Source: Lutibacter oricola (GTDB lineage: Bacteria > Bacteroidota > Bacteroidia > Flavobacteriales > Flavobacteriaceae). From it: 64,000 nucleotides of DNA. Below the pieces are notes generated by a model. The model did no database searches, was not told where the DNA came from, and saw nothing but the letters and a program-made list of their open reading frames with translations. The stretch's first letter is position 1. Each line of letters opens with the position of its first letter. The position numbers and the translations under genes are program-made. Of the stretch, positions 19,836 through 27,888 are shown in pieces. The stretch spans positions 16-64,015 of the forward strand of contig NZ_FNNJ01000007.1 of NCBI RefSeq assembly GCF_900106565.1. Reading direction: 5' to 3'.

Positions 19836-20148
19836 ATTTATTTGATTAATTAATATTTTTAATTTTACTATATACACAAAAACTCTTAAAATTTAATTTA
19901 AGATTTTTACATGTTTTTATTCTAGAAATACCAGCTAAAAAAGTTGATTTTCAGTTTGGGTTAGTAATAATTTTATTGATTCTCATGTTGAATTACAATC
20001 CAACGCTTCATTAGTCGTAGTGTAAAAATATATTTTTTTTTTATTCCTCCAATAAAAACATTCAGTTATTTTAAAAAAAACAACCTTTTCTTAATAAAAT
20101 GCTACCATTTATTAACTTTAACATTAAGTAAATACTGATTTATCAGTA
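19836..20148. other. Promoter and leader region of the giant adhesin
   Basis: The 313 bp between the regulator gene and the adhesin are AT-rich. They hold a -7-like box at 20023-20030 and, next to the regulator stop codon, the palindrome 20131-20150. No small gene is visible. Confidence 0.6.
20023..20030 (-). promoter_or_regulatory. Likely -7 box for the giant adhesin
   Basis: The reverse strand reads TATTTTTA, one mismatch from TAnnTTTG, in an AATATATTTTT context like that upstream of the other giant gene (3547-3554). It implies a ~180-nt leader. Confidence 0.4.
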
Positions 20149-20150
20149 TT
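20131..20150. other. AATACTGAT-TT-ATCAGTATT palindrome
   Basis: A 9-2-9 perfect inverted repeat at the end of the LuxR-type gene. The same core (TACTGAT-T-ATCAGTA) occurs at 35070-35084. Without a T-run on either strand it is not an obvious terminator; it may be an operator. Confidence 0.5.
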
Positions 20151-20889
20151 AAATCAAATTTATTAGAGAAGCTGTATTTTTCACTCCATGTTTTTTAATC
20201 AAATTCTGCCTATGAGTATTAACAGTTTTTGGAGAAATATTAAGAATATTTGCTATTGCGCTACTTGTTTCTCCTTTGGCAATTAAACCTAATATTTGAC
20301 GTTCTCTTTTAGTTAGTTTCAATTCCGGTGTTAAAATTTCATCCAACTCAGTTTTCAACCTCTTTACCGTATCGTCTAATTCTCCATTAGCAACAATTGT
20401 ATTTTTGGGATATGGAAGCATACCATAAATATCACTTACATCGGTAATTGAAGTTACTACAAGTTCTGGAATTTTATTAACATCTTCAGTTAACACCATA
20501 ACCGATCTTTCAAAAGTTTTTTTAACCCCTTTTTTTAACTCAGCATTAAAAACAACTTTTAAAACCTCACGCCTTGGTACAATTTTATTTTTTAATGAAA
20601 AACTTATTACATGCTGGTCAGCTTCAACCATTTTTTCAAGATGACTAGGCTCTATTTTTTCTAAAAACTTTTCTATTGTTTCTTCATCTCCTTCAGCAAA
20701 TTCAAGGTTAAAATTTTTAGAATACAGTATTGGAGAAAAATCTTTAATATTTAAAATTGCAATTAAATCAGGCTTTACAATATCTACATAAAATTTAATC
20801 CAATTGTTATAATCATTTAGGTCTATTTTTCTAGAAAGATCACTTTCATTATAGACTTCAAACATTTTATCTACATTATATACTTGCAT
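20149..20889 (-). CDS. LuxR-type transcriptional regulator with unknown sensor domain
   Basis: A 246-aa cytosolic protein. The last ~60 residues are a LuxR/GerE helix-turn-helix: LTKRERQILGLIAKGETSSA then ILNISPKTVNTHRQNLIKKH. The first ~180 residues contain no receiver Asp pattern and resemble the PAS-like N-terminal part of Bacteroidota LuxR-family regulators, but I recognise no ligand site. The gene is transcribed toward the giant adhesin operon from 313 bp upstream of its start, so adhesin expression is one possible target. Regulator class is certain; signal and targets unknown. Confidence 0.85.
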   Translation of the reverse strand: MQVYNVDKMFEVYNESDLSRKIDLNDYNNWIKFYVDIVKPDLIAILNIKDFSPILYSKNFNLEFAEGDEETIEKFLEKIEPSHLEKMVEADQHVISFSLKNKIVPRREVLKVVFNAELKKGVKKTFERSVMVLTEDVNKIPELVVTSITDVSDIYGMLPYPKNTIVANGELDDTVKRLKTELDEILTPELKLTKRERQILGLIAKGETSSAIANILNISPKTVNTHRQNLIKKHGVKNTASLINLI

Positions 20890-21006
20890 TAAGTAAGGTA
20901 TTGCTAGTTGGTTAGATTAATTGCTCAAAAATAACCAATACATTTACAATTCAAAAAACTATCATATTTTTTTGTTCTAAAACACCAAATCACTGTTCTT
21001 TAATTA

Positions 21007-22347
21007 CTATTCTATTGATTGACAAATTTGATGCAGAAATTCATCTACATTAAAAACAGGATTAGAAACCAAACCAAAACGTACAACCACTATTTTTTTT
21101 GAAGGAATAATAAATACATATTGACCTTGATATCCATTACAAGAAAATAAGTCTTTTGGAGTATTTGGATACACGCCACCTGCGTTTAACCAAAACTGTG
21201 CGCCATACTCTCCTTTTGAAGTATTTGTAGGTGTTTTTGTATAATTTACCCAATCTTCGTTTAAAATTTGTTCACCATTCCAATTTCCGTTGTTTAAATA
21301 CAATAAACCAAATTTTACCCAATCTCTTGCCGTTGCCCAACTATAGCTAGAGCCTACATAATTTCCTTCAATATCCGTTTCTAAAACCATAGAGCGCATT
21401 CCTATTTTATCTATTAACTCCGCATACCAAAAATCTAAATATTCTTGATGTGTTTTAAATTGATTTCTTATATATCTAGATAATAAATTTGTTGTTCCTG
21501 AAGAATAATTCCATGTTTCATTTGGCTTTCCTACAAAAGCTTTTTGTAATTGAACACTAGTCATATCTTTCTCAAGAAAAAGCATTTTTGTTACATCTGA
21601 TATTTTATTATAATCCTCCTCCCATTCTAAACCACTATTCATTTGCAGTAAATTGTTTAAAGTAATTTTAGAACGCTCATCGTTCTTCCATTCATCAAAC
21701 AAGTTTGATTCATTTACATCTATCTTACCCTGTTTTTCTAAAACTCCAACTACAGCACTTGTAATACTTTTTGTCATAGACCAACCTAAAAACTTGGAGT
21801 TTTTATTAAAACCTTCTTCATATTTTTCAGCAATTATTTGATTGTTATGAATTACTAGTACAGCACGTGTTTTATTTACAGAATCACCAGGCTTATCAAA
21901 TGCATTTTCAACAGCACTATTTAAAGCTTTATAGTCCACATTACTAAATACAGTGTCTTTTTGCGGCAGTATACCATACGGATACCGTAAAGCAACTTTA
22001 GTTACATAACGGTTTGGTTTAAACACAACATTATTATTGAAATTCTCAGGAACCAAAACGCAACCCAATCCTTCTTTATAAATAGCCTTTCTTTTTTTTA
22101 ATCCAAAAACACTTGAAGTAACTGATTTATCTTCAAAATTTATTTCATTTTTTGCAAGATTAATTGGGCTAAATCCGTTATCTCCCTTTTCAATAGACTC
22201 TAAACTTCTATTTGCCTCAAACGTACAAGAACAAACACTTTTCGCCGCAAATCCAGTAATAATATTTAAACGAGGGTATTGTTTCCAAACAACAGCAATT
22301 AATATAATTATCAAAGGAAACAAACCATACTTAGCTATTTTTTTCAT
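21007..22347 (-). CDS. Beta-lactamase-family serine hydrolase (class C-like)
   Basis: A 446-aa protein with one N-terminal hydrophobic segment (FPLIIILIAVVW), so anchored in or exported through the inner membrane. The penicillin-binding/beta-lactamase fold is shown by the SxxK motif SMTK (Ser190, Lys193) and the YxN-like YSSGTTN (Tyr281). The C-terminal part contains GYQGQYVFIIPSKKIVVV, as in CubicO/EstB-like proteins. Such enzymes can be esterases, D-amino-acid peptidases or amidases; the sequence does not tell which. It lies 97 bp from the divergent sufS start, so the two genes share an upstream region, though nothing else links them. Confidence 0.88.
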   Translation of the reverse strand: MKKIAKYGLFPLIIILIAVVWKQYPRLNIITGFAAKSVCSCTFEANRSLESIEKGDNGFSPINLAKNEINFEDKSVTSSVFGLKKRKAIYKEGLGCVLVPENFNNNVVFKPNRYVTKVALRYPYGILPQKDTVFSNVDYKALNSAVENAFDKPGDSVNKTRAVLVIHNNQIIAEKYEEGFNKNSKFLGWSMTKSITSAVVGVLEKQGKIDVNESNLFDEWKNDERSKITLNNLLQMNSGLEWEEDYNKISDVTKMLFLEKDMTSVQLQKAFVGKPNETWNYSSGTTNLLSRYIRNQFKTHQEYLDFWYAELIDKIGMRSMVLETDIEGNYVGSSYSWATARDWVKFGLLYLNNGNWNGEQILNEDWVNYTKTPTNTSKGEYGAQFWLNAGGVYPNTPKDLFSCNGYQGQYVFIIPSKKIVVVRFGLVSNPVFNVDEFLHQICQSIE

Positions 22348-22408
22348 TGAAAGTAGTTTTTATTACAAACAAATATAAATAATTAAGTGAAAGGTTTATT
22401 TTCTTTGT

Positions 22409-22416
22409 TACTTTTG
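22409..22416 (+). promoter_or_regulatory. -7 box of sufS
   Basis: TACTTTTG matches TAnnTTTG exactly and sits 28 bp before the sufS ATG, immediately ahead of the operator-like palindrome at 22419-22435. Confidence 0.65.
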
Positions 22417-22418
22417 TA

Positions 22419-22435
22419 TTTAGAATCATTCTAAA
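22419..22435 (+). promoter_or_regulatory. Fur-family-type 7-1-7 operator at sufS
   Basis: TTTAGAATCATTCTAAA is a perfect 8-1-8 palindrome whose core TTAGAAT-C-ATTCTAA has the 7-1-7 layout of Fur/PerR/Zur boxes. It begins 3 bp after the -7 box and so would cover the transcription start, a repressor position. Iron (Fur) or peroxide (PerR) control fits an Fe-S assembly gene; the identity of the regulator is inferred. Confidence 0.6.
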
Positions 22436-22443
22436 AAGAGCAC

Positions 22444-23658
22444 ATGATAGATATTAATAAAGTTAGAAACGATTTTCCAATACTTAAAGAAACCGTAAAC
22501 GGAAAACCTTTAGTTTACTTTGACAATGCTGCTACAAGTCAAAAACCACAAGTTGTTATTGACAGTATAGTGAATTATTACACAACTATTAATTCTAATA
22601 TTCATAGAGGCGTACATACTCTTAGCCAATTAGCTACTGATGCTTATGAAGAGGCAAGAATAAAAATTCAAAAGCATTTTAACGCTAAAAAAAGTTATGA
22701 AATTATACTTACTGCGGGTACAACGCACAGTATAAATATTGTTGCTACTGGATTTACTTCTTTATTAAATAAAGGTGATGAAATTATAGTTTCAGCCTTA
22801 GAACATCATTCAAACATAGTTCCTTGGCAAATGCTTTGCGAACGAACTGGTGCTATTTTAAACGTAATTCCAATGAATGAAGATGGGGAATTAGTAATGA
22901 GTGAATTCGACAACATGCTATCTTCTAAAACTAAGTTAGTTTTTTTAAACCATGTTTCAAATGCTTTAGGAACTATTAATCCTATTGAAGAAATTATTGA
23001 AAAAGCACATAAATTTGACGCTGCAGTACTAATTGATGGTGCGCAAAGTTGCCCACACATTAAACCAGACGTTCAAGAGTTAGATGTTGATTTTTATGTT
23101 GCATCTGCTCATAAATTATGTGGACCAACTGGTGTTGGTATTTTATACGGAAAAGAAGAATGGCTAAATAAACTACCTCCATACCAAGGTGGTGGAGAAA
23201 TGATTGAGAAAGTTACTTTTGAAAAAACTACGTATGCCGGCTTACCTCATAAATTTGAAGCAGGAACACCAAACATTGCTGGCGGAATTGCTTTTGGAGT
23301 TGCAATAGATTATATGAACGAGATTGGTTTTGACAATATTGCTGCTTACGAGAATGAATTGTTAGAATACGCGACAAAAAAACTATTAACTATTGAAGGC
23401 CTTAAAATTTATGGTACGTCAAAAAACAAAACAGCTGTAATTTCATTCAACATAGGTACAATTCACCCATTTGATATTGGTTCAATTATAGATAAATTAG
23501 GAATTGCTGTTAGAACAGGGCATCATTGCGCACAACCAATTATGGATTTTTACAACATTCCAGGAACTATCAGAGCTTCATTCTCTTTTTACAATACTTT
23601 TAAAGAAATTGATTTACTAGTTGAAGCTCTAAAAAAAGCAAAAATGATGCTTAGCTAA
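22444..23658 (+). CDS. sufS: Cysteine desulfurase SufS
   Basis: A 404-aa PLP enzyme that removes sulfur from cysteine to give alanine and an enzyme persulfide for Fe-S cluster assembly (SUF system). The PLP lysine is Lys224 in SAHKLCGPTG; the persulfide cysteine is Cys362 in RTGHHCAQP, with the short active-site loop typical of SufS rather than IscS. Length is normal for the family. The start ATG follows a perfect -7 box and a Fur-type palindrome. The gene stands alone here; sufBCD and sufE are not in the window, so its partners must be encoded elsewhere. Convergent with the RNase H gene, with 74 bp between stops and no strong terminator visible. Confidence 0.97.
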   Translation: MIDINKVRNDFPILKETVNGKPLVYFDNAATSQKPQVVIDSIVNYYTTINSNIHRGVHTLSQLATDAYEEARIKIQKHFNAKKSYEIILTAGTTHSINIVATGFTSLLNKGDEIIVSALEHHSNIVPWQMLCERTGAILNVIPMNEDGELVMSEFDNMLSSKTKLVFLNHVSNALGTINPIEEIIEKAHKFDAAVLIDGAQSCPHIKPDVQELDVDFYVASAHKLCGPTGVGILYGKEEWLNKLPPYQGGGEMIEKVTFEKTTYAGLPHKFEAGTPNIAGGIAFGVAIDYMNEIGFDNIAAYENELLEYATKKLLTIEGLKIYGTSKNKTAVISFNIGTIHPFDIGSIIDKLGIAVRTGHHCAQPIMDFYNIPGTIRASFSFYNTFKEIDLLVEALKKAKMMLS

Positions 23659-23732
23659 TAATATTGAAAAATTCTACTGGTATTTTATTACAATATTTTT
23701 TTTAAAATAGATGTTAATTGTTTTAGTGGTAT

Positions 23733-24365
23733 TTATTTTCTACCAAAATCGGCAGGAATTTCACCCCAAGCTTTTGTTTCCCATTTTAAAATTTTGGTAG
23801 AATAGGTATTGTCTTTCAGCCATTTTTCTGCACGCTTTACAAAATCGAACAACGCTTTGTTTTTTGCAGTTATTTGTAAATTAGTTCTACACTGCCCTCT
23901 TTTTACCCAACTTATTGCAATTTTAGAATCGGAATAAATGGGTAATTGACTATTGTTGTTTTTCAAAAAACCCAAACCGTGAACTAGGGCTAAAAATTCA
24001 CCAATATTATTGGTACCTTGTTCAAAAGGGCCTTGAATAAAATATTGCTTTTTAGATTTTGAATCTACTCCTCTATACTCCATTTTACCCGGATTGCCAC
24101 TGCAAGCAGCATCCACAGACAAGGAAGGGTAAATAGGTTTTCCTATTTTTTTTAATTCTTCAGCAGAAAGCTTTATACGTTTTGTGTCTTTACCAACATA
24201 ATCTTCATACCTACCTTTTGAGGCTTTTTCAGCCTCATCTTTAGAAGCAAAAGATTTATATTGTGCACCTTTAAAATCAGTTATTTGTTTTTTACACACA
24301 TTCCAAGAAGTAAAAACTCCTTTTTTATGTCCGTTCCAAACAACGTAAAACTTTTTTTTAGCCAT
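23733..24365 (-). CDS. Viroplasmin-RNase H family protein (ribonuclease HI)
   Basis: A 210-aa cytosolic protein that hydrolyses the RNA strand of RNA-DNA hybrids. Residues 1-50 form the viroplasmin/caulimovirus VI-type RNA-binding domain (FYVVWNGHKKGVFTSW), followed by a linker and an RNase H fold from ~80. The four acidic catalytic residues are visible: Asp85 (SVDAACSGNPG), Glu123 (NNIGEFLALVHG), Asp146 (IYSDSKIAI) and Asp206 (ADFGRK at the C-terminus). The architecture is like eukaryotic RNase H1 and common in Bacteroidota. It overlaps the end of purN by 8 bp, so the two are translationally coupled. Confidence 0.93.
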   Translation of the reverse strand: MAKKKFYVVWNGHKKGVFTSWNVCKKQITDFKGAQYKSFASKDEAEKASKGRYEDYVGKDTKRIKLSAEELKKIGKPIYPSLSVDAACSGNPGKMEYRGVDSKSKKQYFIQGPFEQGTNNIGEFLALVHGLGFLKNNNSQLPIYSDSKIAISWVKRGQCRTNLQITAKNKALFDFVKRAEKWLKDNTYSTKILKWETKAWGEIPADFGRK

Positions 24366-24927
24366 TTTGTAAAATTACTTCTTCTATAACCTTTGGAAAA
24401 TGAGCATATTCCAATTCATGTATTTTTTGCGCAACATCTTCAGGAGAGTCAGAAGGTTCTAACGCAACTTTAGCTTGAAAAATAATTGCTCCTTCATCAT
24501 AATTCTCATTTACATAGTGAATTGTAATACCAGATTCTTTTTCTTTATTTTCAACAACAGATTTATGAACATTCATTCCATACATACCTTTTCCACCATA
24601 TTTTGGTAATAAAGCAGGATGAATGTTAATTATTTTATTTGGAAAGGCATCGATTAAATTTTGAGGAACTTTCCATAAAAAACCGGCCAATATTATATAA
24701 TCTGCATTTTTTTTGAATTCCTCAACCAACTTATCAGATTTATAAAAATCATCTCTACTAAAATGCACACCGCTAACTTTCAGTCGCTTAGCTCTTTCCA
24801 AAACTTTGGCATCCTTCTTGTTAGTTAAAATTTGAATAACAGAAATTAAATTGCTATTTTCAAAGTGCTTTATTATGTTTTCGGCATTACTTCCAGAACC
24901 TGAAGCAAGTATTATAATACGTTTCAT
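24358..24927 (-). CDS. purN: Phosphoribosylglycinamide formyltransferase
   Basis: A 189-aa GAR transformylase that transfers a formyl group from 10-formyl-tetrahydrofolate to GAR, the third step of purine synthesis. Seen: phosphate-binding SGSGSNAENI (residues 9-18), the catalytic block NIHPALLPKYGGKGMYG (His103) and the catalytic Asp144 in NYDEGAIIF. Length is standard. First gene of a two-gene minus-strand unit with the RNase H gene, and divergent from acpP, as often seen in Flavobacteriaceae, where purN and acpP are neighbours. Confidence 0.96.
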   Translation of the reverse strand: MKRIIILASGSGSNAENIIKHFENSNLISVIQILTNKKDAKVLERAKRLKVSGVHFSRDDFYKSDKLVEEFKKNADYIILAGFLWKVPQNLIDAFPNKIINIHPALLPKYGGKGMYGMNVHKSVVENKEKESGITIHYVNENYDEGAIIFQAKVALEPSDSPEDVAQKIHELEYAHFPKVIEEVILQNG

Positions 24928-25060
24928 AGAATAAAAATGTTATTCACAAAAAAACAAAATAATTAGTAACATTAACCGTTAATTATAAAAAACTTTGCAT
25001 TTATTATGCGTGCCTAACATCTTTTCTAGGTTAAAAGATTTCGGTTTAAAGAAAGTTTTA

Positions 25061-25068
25061 TATTTTTG
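25061..25068 (+). promoter_or_regulatory. -7 box of the acpP operon
   Basis: TATTTTTG is a perfect TAnnTTTG element, 30 bp ahead of the acpP ATG, in the purN/acpP divergent region. The -33 element is weak. Confidence 0.55.
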
Positions 25069-25098
25069 CCGAGTAATTAAATTTAAAATTAAGAAATT

Positions 25099-25335
25099 AT
25101 GTCAGACATTGCATCAAGAGTAAAAGCCATTATCGTTGATAAATTAGGCGTTGACGAGAATGAAGTAACAACTGAAGCAAGCTTCACAAACGATTTAGGA
25201 GCAGATTCACTTGACACTGTTGAGTTAATTATGGAATTCGAAAAAGAATTCGATATTCAAATTCCAGATGATCAAGCTGAGAACATTGGAACAGTTGGTC
25301 AAGCAATAAGCTATATAGAAGACGCGAAAAAGTAA
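25099..25335 (+). CDS. acpP: Acyl carrier protein
   Basis: A 78-aa acidic carrier of fatty acyl chains as thioesters on 4'-phosphopantetheine. The attachment serine is Ser37 in [11 protein letters not shown], the canonical motif; the helix that follows ([16 protein letters not shown]) is typical. It starts the acpP-fabF-rnc series (7 bp to fabF), behind a good -7 box. No oddities. Confidence 0.98.
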   Translation: MSDIASRVKAIIVDKLGVDENEVTTEASFTNDLGADSLDTVELIMEFEKEFDIQIPDDQAENIGTVGQAISYIEDAKK

Positions 25336-25342
25336 TTTTTAT

Positions 25343-26593
25343 ATGGAATTAAAACGAGTAGTAGTAACTGGACTTGGAGCATTGACTCCAATAGGAAATA
25401 ATATTGAAGAATATTGGAATAGCCTTGTTAACGGCGTTAGCGGAGCTGCTCCAATAACACATTTTGATGCATCCAAGTTCAAAACTCGTTTTGCTTGCGA
25501 GGTTAAAAATTTCGATGTACGAGATTATATAGACCGAAAGGAAGCACGTAAAATGGATAAATTCTCTCAGTATGCCATGGTTGCTTCTGATGAAGCCATT
25601 AGCGATGCTAACTTTGATTTAGAAAACATTGATAAAGATAGAGTTGGAGTTATTTGGGGAGCTGGTATTGGAGGTTTAGAAACTTTCCAAAACGAATGTA
25701 TAAACTTTGCCAATGGTAATGGATCTCCAAGATTCAACCCTTTCTTTATTCCAAAAATGATTGCTGATATTGCACCAGGTCAAATATCTATTAAATATGG
25801 ATTTAGAGGACCTAACTTTGCAACTGTATCAGCATGTGCATCATCATCAAATGCATTGATTGATGCAATGAATTATATTCGATTAGGATACGCAGACGTT
25901 ATGGTTTCTGGTGGTTCTGAAGCTGCCGTAGCTATTGCTGGTATGGGTGGTTTTAACGCACTACAAGCACTTTCTACAAGAAACGATGATCCTGCAACAG
26001 CATCTAGACCTTTTGATAAAGACCGTGAAGGTTTTGTTTTAGGTGAAGGAGCTGGAGCACTTATTTTAGAAGAATATGAACATGCAAAAGCGAGAGGAGC
26101 TAAAATCTATGCAGAAATAGGTGGTGGTGGACTTTCAGCAGATGCACATCATATTACAGCACCACATCCAGAAGGATTAGGAGCCAGAAATGTAATGCTT
26201 AACTGTTTAAAAGATGCTGGATTAAAACCAGAAGATGTGGATGCTATTAACATGCACGGTACTTCTACTCCACTTGGAGATATTGCTGAATCTAAAGCAA
26301 TTGTTGAAGTTTTTGGTGAACACGCATACAATTTAAACATTAACTCAACCAAGTCAATGACTGGTCACTTATTAGGTGCAGCTGGAGCTGTAGAAGCTAT
26401 TGCATCTATACTTGCCATTAAAAATGGAATTGTACCACCTACAATTAACCATTTTACTGATGACGATCAAATTGACAGTAAATTAAATTTTACGTTTAAT
26501 AAAGCTCAAAAACGTACTGTAAATGTTGCAATGAGCAACACATTTGGTTTTGGAGGACACAATGCTTGTGTACTTTTCAAAAAACTAGACTAA
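25343..26593 (+). CDS. fabF: Beta-ketoacyl-ACP synthase II
   Basis: A 416-aa condensing enzyme that extends acyl-ACP with malonyl-ACP in fatty-acid elongation. The Cys-His-His catalytic triad is visible: Cys165 (VSACASSSNA), His305 (NMHGTSTPLGD) and His342 (MTGHLLGAAGAVE). Thiolase fold start VVVTGLGALTPIG. Length matches FabF (~410 aa). It is 7 bp after acpP and 14 bp before rnc, so in one operon, as in most Bacteroidota. Confidence 0.98.
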   Translation: MELKRVVVTGLGALTPIGNNIEEYWNSLVNGVSGAAPITHFDASKFKTRFACEVKNFDVRDYIDRKEARKMDKFSQYAMVASDEAISDANFDLENIDKDRVGVIWGAGIGGLETFQNECINFANGNGSPRFNPFFIPKMIADIAPGQISIKYGFRGPNFATVSACASSSNALIDAMNYIRLGYADVMVSGGSEAAVAIAGMGGFNALQALSTRNDDPATASRPFDKDREGFVLGEGAGALILEEYEHAKARGAKIYAEIGGGGLSADAHHITAPHPEGLGARNVMLNCLKDAGLKPEDVDAINMHGTSTPLGDIAESKAIVEVFGEHAYNLNINSTKSMTGHLLGAAGAVEAIASILAIKNGIVPPTINHFTDDDQIDSKLNFTFNKAQKRTVNVAMSNTFGFGGHNACVLFKKLD

Positions 26594-26607
26594 CAATAAC
26601 TCACTGA

Positions 26608-27348
26608 ATGAAGTTCATTCGAAAAATTATTGAAACTCGCTCTAAAAAAGACGAGGACTTTATTGCTGATTTAAAAAAAATAATAGGGTTTACGCCAAAA
26701 AAGGTAGAGTTTTATAAAAAAGCCTTTATACATAGGTCTATAAAAAAATTTAATAAAGAAACAGGACACCCAATTAATTATGAGCGTCTTGAATTTTTAG
26801 GAGATGCTATGTTAAGTGCTGTTATTGCTTCCTATTTATTCCAAGAGGTTCCAACAGGAGATGAAGGATATTTAACACAAATGCGATCTAAAATTGTTAG
26901 TAGAGAGCATTTAAATGAATTAGGGAGAGATTTTGGCCTTATTCGATTTGTGCAAAGTAATGTTGCCAAATCTAAATTTGGAGAAAACATTCACGGTAAC
27001 ATTTTCGAAGCCCTTATAGGGGCAATATATTTAGATAGAGGATATTTAGCTTGTAAAAAATTTATTTTCAAAAGAGTTATCGACCCTTATGTTGATGTTC
27101 CAAAACTTGAGGGAAAAATAACAAGCTATAAAAGTTTATTTATTGAATGGTGTCAAAAAAACAAAAAAGATTTCGAATATAATTTTTACGAAGACACAGG
27201 TAACGACAGTCTAAAACACTTTAGTGTTAAACTTAAACTAGACGGTAAAATTATAGCTAAAGGCCGTGCAACCTCGAAGAAAAAAGCAGAAGAAATAGCT
27301 TCAAAAAGAGCTTATTACGCATTTCAAAAACAAATTACCGATAATTAA
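26608..27348 (+). CDS. rnc: Ribonuclease III
   Basis: A 246-aa double-strand-specific endoribonuclease that processes rRNA and mRNA. The signature NYERLEFLGDAMLS (residues 58-70) holds the metal-binding Glu62 and Asp66; the second acidic site is NIFEALIGAIYLDRG (Glu134). A dsRNA-binding domain fills the last ~70 residues (SYKSLFIEWCQKN, ASKKKAEEIASKRAYY). Last gene of the acpP-fabF-rnc unit. Confidence 0.97.
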   Translation: MKFIRKIIETRSKKDEDFIADLKKIIGFTPKKVEFYKKAFIHRSIKKFNKETGHPINYERLEFLGDAMLSAVIASYLFQEVPTGDEGYLTQMRSKIVSREHLNELGRDFGLIRFVQSNVAKSKFGENIHGNIFEALIGAIYLDRGYLACKKFIFKRVIDPYVDVPKLEGKITSYKSLFIEWCQKNKKDFEYNFYEDTGNDSLKHFSVKLKLDGKIIAKGRATSKKKAEEIASKRAYYAFQKQITDN

Positions 27349-27400
27349 ATAAAGCGAATACGATTTCGTAAAATAATTAGTATCTATACTTAAACAATAG

Positions 27401-27408
27401 TATTTTTG
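27401..27408 (+). promoter_or_regulatory. -7 box upstream of the IPExxxVDY gene and pyk
   Basis: TATTTTTG matches TAnnTTTG and stands 22 bp ahead of the ATG at 27431, in the 82-bp gap after rnc; it suggests separate transcription of the downstream pair. Confidence 0.5.
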
Positions 27409-27430
27409 CGCAAGTTGACATCATAAATAT

Positions 27431-27886
27431 ATGGCAGTTTTAACCTTTGATTTAGACGATGATTACACCTTAATTGGCATTCATTCTACGGAAGAAGACT
27501 ATAAGTTAGCATATATTTTAAACAAACATTTGAATTTTAGATTTACCAGATATAAAGAAAATCTAGATTTTAAAACCTCAAAAGCTGAGTATCCTTTGTT
27601 TGAATTTAAAGATGATTGCAGCCTTATTAATTATTATTTAATTAATAATAAATATAAATTGGTTATTGAAAATAAAGATAACGAAGGTTTATTTGGTGGT
27701 AACTATTCTACATTAGAATATTTATTACCAGAAAAAAAAAGAGTTGATTATTTTTTGAAAATTGAAGGATCTTGTAATGCTTCAACCTTCAAATTAGTAA
27801 ATGATTTAAATAAAATAAATCAGATAATTACCTCATATACAATTAATATAAATGATTTAAAATCTAAAGACCACTTAATATTTTAA
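27431..27886 (+). CDS. IPExxxVDY family protein
   Basis: A 151-aa cytosolic protein of a small Bacteroidota-restricted family named for a conserved motif, here LLPEKKRVDYFLKIEG, the first Ile replaced by Leu. It is nearly always encoded between rnc and pyk, as here (2 bp before pyk). No catalytic site or membrane segment is visible; function unknown. Tight coupling to pyk suggests a role around pyruvate kinase, but this is only position. Confidence 0.85.
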   Translation: MAVLTFDLDDDYTLIGIHSTEEDYKLAYILNKHLNFRFTRYKENLDFKTSKAEYPLFEFKDDCSLINYYLINNKYKLVIENKDNEGLFGGNYSTLEYLLPEKKRVDYFLKIEGSCNASTFKLVNDLNKINQIITSYTININDLKSKDHLIF

Positions 27887-27888
27887 TT

